From NCBI GenBank assembly GCA_033807775.1, contig CM066327.1:90046295-90110294 (forward strand): a stretch of DNA of 64,000 nt, written 5' to 3'. Below the pieces are notes generated by a model that worked only from the letters and a program-made list of their open reading frames with translations, searched no databases and was not told the DNA's origin. Positions 45,421 through 55,779 of the stretch are shown here, in pieces. The DNA is from Saussurea involucrata (lineage: Eukaryota; Streptophyta; Magnoliopsida; Asterales; Asteraceae). Position numbers and translations under genes: made by a program. The number at the start of each line of letters is the position of its first letter. Position 1 is the stretch's first letter.

Positions 45421-46221
45421 TTAATAAGCTTTCGCTTGCGCAAAATCTCCAAGTTCTTCTCGGATGTGTGGCCCAAACGAAGATGCCATAAGCGAGCAAT
45501 CGAGATTTTGAGAAGTATCGGTCATACACAATTCAAAAGAAATAGTCTCGCCAAACAAATGGAAAAGATTATTTTCCGCTCGTTCGCCTTTCATTACGAT
45601 AATACTCCCTCTGGAGATGCGCAAACTTCCGTCTTCAATTCGAATGTTGCAACCCAATTTGGACAATTGTCCAATAGAGATCAATGAACGAGTCATGGAT
45701 GAAACAAAATTGACATTATTTAATGTCTGAATACACCCATCGAACATCTTGATCCGCACAGTACCGATACCCTGAATGACACACGAGGTACTGTTTCCCA
45801 TATAAATACTGTTACCTTCAACTTTTTCGAAGGTAGAGAAACAGTCCCATAATGGTGTCGTGTGGTAAGATGCACCGGTATCTAACACCTATTGCATGTC
45901 ACCTTGCGGTGGTGTAATTGTGGTACAGAAGCCATCTTGCTCCTTTTCGGCTGCAATGATTGAGGTGTCTGCATTGTCTTTGTTTTTAAGACTCGGACAT
46001 ACCTTCACCCAATGACCTGACTTGTGGCAATAATTACAGTTGCCACGCGTCTTTAACTTCCCTCGAGAACCAGGTCGGCGAGACAGAGAGCGCCCACAAT
46101 TTCTTCCTCTTGAAGACTGCTGATCGTCTCGGCCTCTTTCAGCAAATAGGCCTTGACTGTAATTATTTTCTCTTGGATTGTTACCGATCCGCATATGAAT
46201 TCTTAGAACTTCAGAAATCAT
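45421..46221 (-). pseudogene. Copia nucleocapsid zinc knuckle, protease and pre-integrase region (decayed)
   Basis: The frame 46,221-45,889 carries the zinc knuckle CNYCHKSGHWVKVC (CX2CX4HX4C). After one stop the frame from 45,888 begins MLDTGASYHTT, the aspartic protease active site, and continues with VSSMTRSLISIGQLSKLGC and the pre-integrase region. A single stop separates the two, otherwise in order. Confidence 0.85.
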
Positions 46222-46544
46222 TCATGTTTTCACATCAGACAAAAAAAGAGTTTCTCTTCCATAAATAAAATTGTTAGTGAATTGGGAATATTTCTTGTGA
46301 AGTGAATACAACAGGATCATAGCAAATGTTTCTTCATCTTTTGCAAGAAGCGCATCTGTTGCCTTCAACTTCATGATGATGTCTTCGAATTCGGTCATGT
46401 GTGCTTTAATTGTTGTGCGTTCCTTCATTTTGAAGAAGAGACACGACTGCATCAGTAACAATCTGTTGCTCAAAGTTTTCTTGAGATATAAATTCTCAAG
46501 CTTGCTCCAAATACATGCAGCTGTCTTTTCAGACACAATCTTAG
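46222..46544 (-). pseudogene. Copia gag C-terminal half (interrupted by Gypsy insertion)
   Basis: The readable gag sequence runs KIVSEKTAACIWSKLENLYL...AHMTEFEDIIMKLKA...ILLYSLHKKYSQF. This is the UBN2-type gag found in Tork-like Copia elements. It stops at 46,544, where TGATAAGTGC of the inserted LTR begins. CTTAG (46,540-46,544) is the expected target duplication. Confidence 0.85.
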
Positions 46545-47767
46545 TGATAAGTGCTAATTTTATATACATTTTATATCAAATTTACCCTAAAAATAATGTT
46601 AATTAGATGTTTAAAATACCCCTATTAATTTGAATTGATGTTTATTTGTGAAGAACCAATTAAGATCAGAAATAAAAAAGATGTAATCTAATGTAAAAAC
46701 CTGATTTTGAGACGTTCTGTATACAGCCACTGCCCACTGCGGGCACACTGGAAAAGCGAGTGCCCACAGAGGGCACTCTTGGAATGCATCCACCACCCAA
46801 ATAACAACTTGATCAAGTTGTGATGTTTTTGGAGATAACATGCATGGCACACACTTCAATGCCATCTTCTCCATCTCATTTCTATAAATAAGAAGGGGAA
46901 GATCGAGAGAAGGGGGAACAACGAAGAAGGAGGAGAGCAACAGGAGAATTGAGGAATCTCTTCTCTTCTTTTAGTAGGTAATTTAGATTAGGTTTAAAAT
47001 TATTTTCCTTAGGTAATTTTTATTTTCATGCAATGAGTCTGTAATCTTTTGGCTCGGATTGTGTTGAGACTTGTTGCACTTTTTACTATAATTTGATTTC
47101 CATTTATGCAAACTTTGAATGAATCGTTTATCATAGTTCGGTCGGTTAATTTGAGAAGGTACCCTTGAATTGTTGAACCTAATTGTGAATTGCTAGATAG
47201 AGTCATGAATCCGTAATTGTTCTAAATTCTATTTTAGTAGCAAATAATACTTCAATTGATTAGGCGTCTGATTAATTTTAGTGTTGTGAGTTTGCTTAAT
47301 CTAGTCTAAATGGTCGGCGTCGATCATTGGCTAGGAATGGTGTTTGTGTAATCTTAAAGCAACCGGTAATTGAACTCTATGTTCGTAACTAGATTAGATT
47401 TACCGGTTACAAATTAGTTACTGAGCTTCTCGTGCTAATTGATGTTTGACAAACGGTGTATCGATGCGTATCGATACTCGAGCCATTCTGGAAAATAAAA
47501 TGAGAAAAATCTTTTTAAGAACAAGTCTATGATATACGATCCGGTAAATGGTTTACACTCATTGCTAGTTTATAATTATTTAATTTTTTCTTTAATTTTA
47601 TATGTTTAGTTTAGTACATAAATCCAACCCCCTTTTTATATAAAGCGTAGAAGTTTTACACTTTCACATCCAATCCCTGTGGAATTGACCCTACTTGCCA
47701 CTAATGCAATCTTTGTTGTAATTTGGGGTAATAGGACTTTATTATTTGTCGGGCTCGGCACCCGTCA
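46545..47767 (+). repeat. 5' LTR of the Athila/Tat-like derivative (1223 bp)
   Basis: TGATAAGTGC...GGCACCCGTCA. It is collinear with 50,478-51,445 over almost 1 kb. One 40-base segment near 47,120-47,165 (TCGGTCGGTTAATTTGAGAA) is absent from the partner. Confidence 0.9.
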
Positions 47768-47769
47768 AA

Positions 47770-47791
47770 TTTTTGGCCCCGTTTCCGGGGA
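47770..47791 (+). promoter_or_regulatory. Primer binding region of the Athila/Tat-like derivative
   Basis: TTTTTGGCCCCGTTTCCGGG follows the LTR by two bases. The plant Athila/Tat phrase is TTTTTGGCGCCGTTGCCGGG; two bases differ. I do not assign the tRNA. Confidence 0.6.
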
Positions 47792-47934
47792 TTGCCATCG
47801 GTGATTGTTGTTAATTTTTACGCTTTATCTATTGTTTATTTATTTTTACTTTTTAGTCTTTAATTTTCAGTTTTTATTGTAAGCAAATTGTGTACCTAAC
47901 GCCAAGTGGTTTTTAAGCGTTTCCTAGATTTATC

Positions 47935-48840
47935 ATGGCATATCATCCATATGATTACGGGTCACGATACACCACCACGGGATGCGATCCAATCAAGGTA
48001 CGTCTTTCCTCCCTTGAGTCGAAAATTTCAGATTTAACTGATATTGTGAAACAGATGGTTAGTAGAGAGGCATCGCAAGTGGAAATGTTTGGGATGTATC
48101 CTCATAATTCTCACCCAATGGACACGTGTCCAACTTTCCATTACAACGCCGAGCCGGTCTACACTTACGGAAAATTTCCATCCCCGAGCCAAGATTCTCT
48201 AAACTCGTACTCAAGCACCTACTATCCGGGATGGCAAGACCATCCAAATCCGAATGAGTACGAGTACGGATGGCAAGAACATTCATTCTCTAGTAATGAA
48301 CAGGAACCACCGACAATAAATCATGTTTCTGAGAACCCAGGTATGTCTCTTGAAGAGATGGTTCAACTAATTGCTCTTAACACGCAATTGTTTTAATGTC
48401 AACAGGAGACTCGGGCTCAAATCCAGAGCTTGGAGAATCAAATTAGTGCGTATATATAATCTCAAAGTCAGTGGGAAGCTAAAGAAGAAGAGGCAAGATT
48501 GATAGATGAGTTAAATTTGCAAGCCTCCATAGATGAAGAGAATGGAGAAACGACCGCGTCTGATTCACAGTATTGTAACATCAAGGGAGAGGACGCTGTA
48601 GATAAAAATCGGTGGTGGTACATCCAACTTTTCTTACACCAATAGTTGATCTCATCAAAAAAAAGGATGAAGGTGTAGATACTTGGGAAACCTTCACGGA
48701 GCTTGAAGAACCGATGGTTGAAGATAAGAAGGTGACCCCAGGTGATGGTGCCTTTGCCGACCCACAAAAAAAGTATCATCAGAATGCAAAGGACCCATAC
48801 TTGAAATCCGGGAGGACTTCAAGACACCCCAATGTGTAGA
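47935..48840 (+). pseudogene. Gag-like remnant of the Gypsy derivative
   Basis: The first frame (47,935-48,396, 153 residues) begins MAYHPYDYGSRYTTTGCDPI. It ends NPGMSLEEMVQLIALNTQLF before a TAA. The next codons read CQQETRAQIQSLENQI, the gag C-terminal phrase typical of these elements. Further frames to 48,840 have more stops. The usual large capsid domain is missing, so this is an internally deleted gag. Its product, if any, is unknown. Confidence 0.6.
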
Positions 48841-50463
48841 GAAGAAGCATGTATGGGGTATAGATTTATTAGACACCGGATAGAATGTGAAAGGCGTCTA
48901 GCCAAAGACGTAAAAGAAAGGCGCTGCGTGGGAGGCAACCCACGGATTTCAATTTCTTGTCTTTGCTTTATGTTATTTACTTGTTTTCGTTAGATTCTCC
49001 AATTTCGCTCTTAGCTCTAATCCATATTTTCCAGGATTTCCTTCTCGAAATGGAGCTTAAATGGACGTACCCATCTTCATGGATTCTTACATTGGTGGCC
49101 ACTCACCAAATTTGGGGAGTTTTTTTTTTGTTCTCCCTTTCTTTTACTGCTTAGAGTGTCCTATATATATTGAATACATTGAGGACAATGTAGGAATTAA
49201 GTGTGGGGGTGGGGGTTATTTGCATGATATGGGTAGATAAATGTTTTTAGGGGTAAATTTTTGCATTTTTTTTGCAAAATTTGTGCTTAAACGTGGGTCG
49301 TTGTCCGTTTTGAAAATGTGTTAGCACGTTTTTAATGAGCTTAAATGGTTGATGACAATGAGTTTGGATGCATGTATAGCATGATTGAACTTGAATGATA
49401 GCACTTAGAGTTTATTTGTAGTAGTATACCTGTTTAAGTTAGACTTTTGCTAATCTCTTGAACTAGCTTTAACACCGTGAGACTTTGAGCCTATTAGACT
49501 AAACATTTAAATTAGTCTCGAATTCATTTCTTGTGTGATTACATCATGCCTAGTTGTGTATCTCTAGAACTTGATTTGTCCCTCCTTAAGATTACATGAT
49601 ATTTACATGCTAATAAATATGATAAAGGCCATCGTTTTCTTATTTTTATTTTAGCCCATTAGCCTTAAGCCTACCCTTATGTTATTGTTATCCAATTTGT
49701 GCACCTTTTTTTAGCCTTAGCCTATTTCTTTTGCTACCCACATTATAAACCAAACCAAACACGACTCACCCGACCAACCACCAATGGAGTGTCTTGGTAT
49801 CCCCATATGCTCAAAAGTACAACATATATGTTGGGAAAGAAAAAAAAATGAAAAAAAGAGCAAAATCAAAAAGAAAAATCATTGAAAAAAAATGTGTCGT
49901 CATAAATAAATAAAGTAAGATGGCAGAAATGATGATATGGTTGATTATAAACATTTCATCTTTATTCCCTATCATCATCCAAAGGGAATTGTGCTTTAAT
50001 TGAGATATATTAAGTCCTTTGTTGAAATAAAGTTTCATGTTTAAAGAACCGGTTTCTCCATTCGTCTACAGTCGTTAGCCACTTTTCCCAAATACATCCA
50101 TACCTTACCCAAAGCCTTATTTTATTTTACACCCGTAAAAGTCCTTTTGATTTATTTACATGTATTTTATCCGAGTAGTGGAGGGTGAGAGACCTTTCAA
50201 GATTATGGTAGGTACATATTAGCATAGTGACGGTTTGAGTGACACACTTTGAACCCAATGAATGAATTGAGTGTTGTTTTAATTATCCCATTCGTGAGAG
50301 TTCTCGAGATTATCTTATGTCTCTTTTAATTGGTATGTGTTATAATTGATGCTAAGTTGCAAATCTCGAGTTCATGATGTGATATATGTGTTGACACTCT
50401 TGTTGGATTCAATTTTTATACCACGTGCTAACTTAAGTCATTGCCAGGACGGACAATGATCTA
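48841..50463 (+). other. Non-coding 3' interior of the Gypsy derivative
   Basis: After the GGGAGGCAACCC phrase there is an AT-rich stretch without a supported gene. A purine-rich A tract lies at 49,838-49,915. The short open frames here (49,811-50,038 minus) are low-complexity. Confidence 0.5.
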
Positions 50464-50477
50464 AGTGTGGGGGAATT
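50464..50477 (+). promoter_or_regulatory. Polypurine tract of the Gypsy derivative
   Basis: AGTGTGGGGGAATT abuts the 3' LTR start TGATAAGTGC at 50,478. Confidence 0.75.
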
Positions 50478-51445
50478 TGATAAGTGCTAATTTTATATAC
50501 ATTTTATATCAAATTTACCCTAAAAATAATGTTAATTAGATGTTTAAAATACCCCTATTAATTTGAATTGATGTTTATTTGTGAAGAACCAATTAAGATC
50601 AGAAATAAATAAAAAGATGTAATCTAATGCAAAAACCTGATTTTGAGACGTTCTGTATACAGCCACTGCCCACTGCGGGCACACTGGAAAAGCGAGTGCC
50701 CACAGAGGGCACTCTTGGAATGCATCCACCGCCCAAATAACAACTTGATCAAGTTGTGATGTTTTTGGAGATAACATGCATGGCACACACTTCAATGCCA
50801 TCTTCTCCATCTCATTTCTATAAATAAGAAGGGGAAGATCGAGAGAAGGGGGAGCAACGAAGAAGGAGGAGAGCAGCAGGAGAATTGGGGAATCTCTTCT
50901 CTTCTTTTAGTAGGTAATTTAGATTAGGTTTAAAATTATTTTCCTTAGGTAATTTTTATTTTCAAGCAATGAGTCTGTAATCTTTTGGCTCGGATTGTGT
51001 TGAGACTTGTTGCACTTTTTACTATCATTTGATTTCCATTTATGCAAACTTTGAATTAATCGTTTATCACAGTTGTTGAACCTAATTGTGAATTGCTAGA
51101 TAGAGTCATGAATTCGTAATTGTTCTAAATTCTATTTTAGTAGAAAATAATACTTCAATTGATTGGGCGTCTGATTAATTTTAGTGTTGTGAGTTTGCTT
51201 AATCTAGTCTAAATGGTCGGCGTCGATCATTGGCTAGGAATGGTGTTTGTGTAATCTTAAAGCAACCGGTAATTGAACTCTATGTTCGTAAATAGATTAG
51301 ATTTACCGGTTAGAAATTAGTTAATGCGCTTCTCATGCTAATTGATGTTTGACAAACGGTGTATCGATGCGTAGCGATACTCGAGCCATTCTGGAAAATA
51401 TAATGAGAAAAATCTTTTTAAGAACAAGTCTATGATATACGATCC
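50478..51445 (+). repeat. 3' LTR of the Gypsy derivative, first 968 bp (interrupted)
   Basis: Near-identical to 46,545-47,552 apart from one 40-base segment. It stops after GATATACGATCC, and the partner LTR continues GGTAAATGG. The five bases GATCC (51,441-51,445) are the expected duplication for the next insertion. Confidence 0.9.
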
Positions 51446-52247
51446 TGTTAGCTTCAATCTTCCTAATCGTAGAAGCATTTAGAAGTAGTGAAAAATAGGC
51501 CAAGTGAAGAAAGCCTCTTACAGAGGCTCTGCCGAACTTACCGAGAGATCAAGGTCAAGAAGCTACAAAAGCTACAGAGACGTCCTACAGAAGCTCTGTC
51601 ATACGCGCAAAGAAGACCAAAGACTCGGAATCCGGTAAAGACTGATCTACAAAGGACCATACCGCAGAACCTCTGTAACACTTTATAGAGCCTATGCGGT
51701 CCTCATTAAAGACTTGGAAGATATTTATAATATCTTGCTACTGATCCTGGACCTGTTCATCAACTTGCATGGCAACGTACCCTGTCCAACTTCAACGTGT
51801 CAAACTCTGAGTGGACTCAATAGGGCTTAGTACATAATAGACGTCTGCGGCATTTAATGCAATACTATACGTACAACTATTCATGCCGTCCAATCAATAG
51901 TAGCTTATGCTTTATGGTCCCCTTGTAGTAGTATAAAAGGAAGACTCATGTTGAGTTCTTCCTAATCAAGAATCAAGAGATAAAAACATCACAAGAACAC
52001 ATAGCTTATACACTTTGAGAGTCATATCTGTTTTAAAGCTTTGCTTACTCACTGTTCTTAAATCTGTTCTTAATATATATATATTCAGTAAACTTTGAGA
52101 TATTATTTCCTGTTCACTGTTTATTGATATTGTGTGTTTTAAATCTATCAAACATATCTGTTAGTTCTTCAAATACGCTTCCGCATCAAAACATAAACTT
52201 GAACTAATAGATCTGATAATCTTGTTTAAACGAAACGGGAACCAACA
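51446..52247 (+). repeat. 5' LTR of the sirevirus-like element (802 bp)
   Basis: It starts TGTTAGCTTC and ends GGGAACCAACA. A TATAAAAGG box is at 51,932-51,940. Cannot be compared with the 3' LTR, which lies outside. Confidence 0.85.
51932..51940 (+). promoter_or_regulatory. TATA box in the sirevirus LTR
   Basis: TATAAAAGG lies 308 bases before the LTR end. It is the likely start of U3-driven transcription. Confidence 0.65.
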
Positions 52248-52249
52248 AT

Positions 52250-52261
52250 TGGTATCAGAGC
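52250..52261 (+). promoter_or_regulatory. Primer binding site
   Basis: TGGTATCAGAGC, two bases after the LTR, is the initiator-Met tRNA type. Confidence 0.85.
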
Positions 52262-52529
52262 TTAGCTTGATTTTTAATATCAAGTGATCCTCGTTTGACA
52301 ACATTATTGATAGATTTCATTCTGTTTTTAACCTACTCTTCATCATAATTAAAAAGGTTTATGTTTTCCTATCACTCTTTGATTCATTCTGATAGAAACC
52401 ATATTTCCAGGTTAGAACACCAGTAAAGAAATTCTGGATATTTGTTATTACCCATAAATCCTTCCAGATCTTCATACTCATAAATCTTTCATCATATTAT
52501 CCTTTCTGAACCCTTGAAAAACTCTTACA

Positions 52530-54170
52530 ATGACAAATACTAACAACTTTTTCACTGCTGGCTCATTAACCAAACCTCCTACTCTCCTTCGAGATGAGTA
52601 TCCTCAATGGAAGATAAGAATGGTTCATTTCTTTGAGGGTACTGAAAAAACTCTCAAACAATATCTTTACAATCCTCCTCCGGTCCCTATGATAACTATG
52701 CCACGTGTACCAGCTACTGCTGAATCTCCTGAAATCCCTGAACATCAAAAACCTAAGCCAAAAGGAGAATGGTCAAATGAAGATAAGGCAGAAGATGAAG
52801 TTGAACAGAAGACAAAAAGAATATTGATCATTGCTATCCCCAACGAACTTTTTCAATCCTTAGATGCATGTGAAACAGCGCACGATCTTTGGAAAGAATT
52901 AGAAAGACAATTGGAAGGGGGTGCTAAAACACAGAAGAACCGAAGGGCACAATACATAAATGAATATCATGCCTTCAGAGCCTCTGCAACAGAATCTCTG
53001 CAAACAACATACAACCGGTTCAACTCCCTCATAAACAAATGCAGAAAGTCTGGCATTCACAGAACCTCAGAAGAAAATAACGTCATGTTTCTAAAGAGCC
53101 TGAATGATGAGTGGCTTCAATTGTCTATGTCTTTACAAACAAACCAAGATCTAGACTCATGGACACTCTCTGATCTCTATGGAACACTAGCTGCACAAGA
53201 GCCTCAAATAGCACAGGCTAAAACACTAACCATTGCACCATACGCATTGGTTAGTAAATCATTAGAGGTTACAGAAAGACCGAGAAATGAGAGAGCAATA
53301 GAGGAGAAGAAGAAGAAGAAGAAGAAGAAGAAAAAGAAGAAGAAGAAGATAGTGATGGTTGATAGCGAAGAAGACGAGCTGATAGAGGAAGAGATAACTC
53401 TTGCGTCATTAGCTAAATCATTGGCTCTATTGACAAGAGAGTTCAGAGGTAACCAAAGGAATTCTGGAAATGACAGATATAGCAGAGACAACCAGAGCGG
53501 TAGAAGAGATGATGGAAGAAGAGAAGAATCGAGTGACCGACAGAGGTCAGACTACAGAAATGATGACCAACAGAGGTCGAGCGACAGAAACTACAGAGGA
53601 AATGACCGACAGAGGTCAGATGACAAGATAGGCCACACACAAGAATGCTACAAATGTGGTAAGAATGGTCATTACGCAAACGAATGCCGAACAGAGAAAG
53701 GTGGAGATCAACAGAAGTCCGACGATCGAACTGGAAACACCTCTCAAGGTTGTTTCAACTGCGGCAAGCCAGGCCATTTCGCAAAAGAATGCAGAAGTAG
53801 ACAAAATCGCCCACAGAAGGACTCAACTTTTTACAAAAAGAAGGCAGAATATTATGCGCAAAAATCCCTAATGGCGAACAAAGGGCATTATGAAGCAAAC
53901 AAGGAGGACTTCGAGTCAGACTCTACCTCTGATGATGAATTCACCACCAATGCCCTGTTCTGTGGCATGGCAGAAGTCGACTCCGACACTGACACTGAGG
54001 TATCCATTTCAAATTCTACCTCTTGTACTAAATCTGTAGATAATGATTCAATTAAACTTAACATTGAACTGATGGAACTAAAAGAGATAAATGAAAGCAT
54101 TCAGAAAAGACTCACCTTTAATGAGAGAGAAGTAAGGCTTCTCACTCAAGAAAAAAGCCAAATTTTTTGA
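52530..54170 (+). CDS. Sirevirus gag
   Basis: 546 codons from the ATG at 52,530 (MTNTNNFFTAGSLTKPP). Capsid region: residues about 1-230, with FLKSLNDEWLQLSMSLQTNQ near 190-210. At about residues 258-272 there is a run of Lys encoded by AAG repeats, right after RAIEE. An Arg/Asp/Ser-rich stretch then leads to two zinc knuckles, CYKCGKNGHYANEC and CFNCGKPGHFAKEC (near 53,647 and 53,749). The end is an acidic and coiled region stopping in a T run, AATTTTTTGA at 54,161-54,170. Gag packages RNA into virus-like particles. Coding sense continues in another frame (KERVEKYWSK), so the stop probably reflects a frameshift or a sequencing-length error in the homopolymer. Confidence 0.88.
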   Translation: MTNTNNFFTAGSLTKPPTLLRDEYPQWKIRMVHFFEGTEKTLKQYLYNPPPVPMITMPRVPATAESPEIPEHQKPKPKGEWSNEDKAEDEVEQKTKRILIIAIPNELFQSLDACETAHDLWKELERQLEGGAKTQKNRRAQYINEYHAFRASATESLQTTYNRFNSLINKCRKSGIHRTSEENNVMFLKSLNDEWLQLSMSLQTNQDLDSWTLSDLYGTLAAQEPQIAQAKTLTIAPYALVSKSLEVTERPRNERAIEEKKKKKKKKKKKKKKIVMVDSEEDELIEEEITLASLAKSLALLTREFRGNQRNSGNDRYSRDNQSGRRDDGRREESSDRQRSDYRNDDQQRSSDRNYRGNDRQRSDDKIGHTQECYKCGKNGHYANECRTEKGGDQQKSDDRTGNTSQGCFNCGKPGHFAKECRSRQNRPQKDSTFYKKKAEYYAQKSLMANKGHYEANKEDFESDSTSDDEFTTNALFCGMAEVDSDTDTEVSISNSTSCTKSVDNDSIKLNIELMELKEINESIQKRLTFNEREVRLLTQEKSQIF

Positions 54171-54650
54171 AGAAAAGGAAAGAGTAGAAAAATATTGGAG
54201 CAAAAATATAGATCCTTTAAAAAGGCAAATTTCTGAATTAACCTCTGCTTTAAAAATCAAAACAAAAGAGCTTTCAGTTTCTAGGAGTGAAACAACTGAC
54301 ATAAGAGCTCTCAAAGAATACTTTCAAAGAGAGAGAGAGAGGTACTTTGGCAAGATCTTCTAAGAAGAGAAGTTTTACTTAAAAACTGTAAAGATGCACA
54401 GAAGGTGTATGAAAAGGTAAACTCCCAAATAGCAAGACGAGGTATAGGGTACAGTGATATTACCTTAGGTGTTGAAAATAAAAGACTAAAACCTCTGTCC
54501 TCTCTATTTGTTTTGGGAAAAACAAATAAACCAAAGTTTCCAAACTTACTATCTGTAAGTAAAAGGGTTAAAATCTCTGCAGAACCTCACTTGAGGAAAC
54601 ATACGAAGATGATCAATGTGTGGTTTGAAAACACAGATTCATCATCTTGA
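54171..54650 (+). pseudogene. Sirevirus gag spacer, continuing out of frame
   Basis: The frame after the T run reads KERVEKYWSKNIDPLKRQISE and SALKIKTKELSVSRSETTD. It has a stop near 54,361 and goes on, in another frame, as VNSQIARRGIGYSDIT to 54,650. The sequence is a charged coiled coil. In sireviruses this region lies between the zinc knuckles and the protease. Two or more breaks separate the pieces here. Confidence 0.55.
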
Positions 54651-54761
54651 ACCTCTGTCAATAGAGGAATCAAACCAAAGAAATATCTGAAAACACAAGA
54701 TCAGATTGGTATCTTTAAGTTTGGTAAACCAGAGACTCAAACACATGTCGCTTTTGTCTGT

Positions 54762-55730
54762 ATGATAAATGTCGAAAAGAAATTATCTGCAAAAGCTCCT
54801 GAGTTTAAACCCATCTTTTCAGAAGAAAAACTTAAAGAATCAATTGAAAAAGAAGTTTTGGAAGTTTTTAAATCAAATGTTTTAGAAAATCTCTGTACAT
54901 CTTCTATAGATCAAATTCTCGCTGAAGAGATCTCATCAGAAACCTCCGCTATCTATGAAAGTTATTCTACAGAGGAAGAAAACTCGTACGATACATACTC
55001 AGAAAATCCAGCCTCTGTCGAAAGAGATGACTCAACCTCTGTATATGAGGACGATTCATCCTCTGACGACTCAGAGACTGATTCTAAATCAGGGATAGTT
55101 CACTGTGACACAGAGGATGTTAAATTCTCCTCTGAGGTTCTTAACAGAACAATTTCTCCAAAAGAGAAAATCACAGAGATACCTATCTGTCCAGATTTTC
55201 TCAAAATGTGTATACAAGTCAAAACCTCTACAGAGCTTGATAATCTGAAAAAGGCCTCTGAAAATCCTAAAAGCTCAAAATTTTCAAAACCTTTAAAGCA
55301 AATTAAAGAGAATCCCACTTGGCAACAAAAAGAAAAAGGACCTGAAGCTAACAAATATTTTTCCTCTGTGACAGTGAAGAAAGATGTTCACCACAGAAGA
55401 GACTCACGGAAGGCAGGACCTAAACAAGACTTTTGCAAACAACATTCTAGTATTCATAGATCTTCTTGTAATAGGAAATCTAATGTTAAGAAAGAATGTA
55501 ATGCCTCTGTGGTTCAGTTCAATAAATTCAATGAAAAGTTCAAACAAATCACGTCTCATATTAAATATTGTCATTGCTTTGATCTTATGTTCAAATTGAA
55601 TAATCACTTCTCAAGTCCAGATTGCTTACTCTCCACTAAAATTCAAACTCCAAGTCAGAACCAAGAGAGAAACAATCTGATTTTTCTACAAAAGATAAAA
55701 TGTATTTCAAGAATGCTAAGGCAAACTTGA
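54762..55730 (+). CDS. Sirevirus spacer ORF between gag and pol
   Basis: 322 codons, MINVEKKLSAKAPEF..., rich in Ser, Glu and Asp, with a SSDDSETDSKSG stretch near residues 106-117 and a basic C-terminal half. No catalytic domain. About 45 bases after its end the phrase IWIWVPKSL appears in a third frame. IWVPK-type phrases sit just before the protease in many Copia polyproteins, so this ORF is probably part of a gag-spacer-pol polyprotein that has lost frame. The reading frame is dense in CCTCTG and CAGAGG. Confidence 0.6.
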   Translation: MINVEKKLSAKAPEFKPIFSEEKLKESIEKEVLEVFKSNVLENLCTSSIDQILAEEISSETSAIYESYSTEEENSYDTYSENPASVERDDSTSVYEDDSSSDDSETDSKSGIVHCDTEDVKFSSEVLNRTISPKEKITEIPICPDFLKMCIQVKTSTELDNLKKASENPKSSKFSKPLKQIKENPTWQQKEKGPEANKYFSSVTVKKDVHHRRDSRKAGPKQDFCKQHSSIHRSSCNRKSNVKKECNASVVQFNKFNEKFKQITSHIKYCHCFDLMFKLNNHFSSPDCLLSTKIQTPSQNQERNNLIFLQKIKCISRMLRQT

Positions 55731-55779
55731 AAAATTCTAACAATATTGGACCCATATGGATATGGGTACCTAAGTCTCT

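Larger units (their letters stand above)
42579..46544 (-). mobile_element. Decayed Tork-like Copia element, both ends missing
   Basis: Domains in order on the minus strand: gag (46,222-46,544), zinc knuckle, protease, pre-integrase and integrase, reverse transcriptase and RNase H, to 42,765. The 5' end stops at a Gypsy LTR inserted into gag; the rest of gag should resume beyond the right edge of this window. The 3' end is fused to a broken Gypsy LTR at 42,578, and no Copia LTR is present. Many stops and frameshifts. Confidence 0.88.
46545..51445 (+). mobile_element. Gypsy derivative (Athila/Tat-like, LARD) inserted in the Copia, open on the right
   Basis: The 5' LTR (46,545-47,767), a short interior and the start of the 3' LTR (50,478-51,445) are in order. 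The 3' LTR is broken at 51,445 by the next element and should resume past the right edge. The interior holds only a gag-like remnant and a long non-coding part; protease to integrase are absent. A TGCGTGGGAGGCAACCCACG phrase (48,925-48,944) is a conserved feature of plant Athila-type Gypsy elements. Confidence 0.85.

Noticed and set aside
46611..46940. 109-codon minus frame, repeated at 50,544
   Set aside because: It lies inside the LTR of the Gypsy derivative and appears twice only because the LTR does. No domain.
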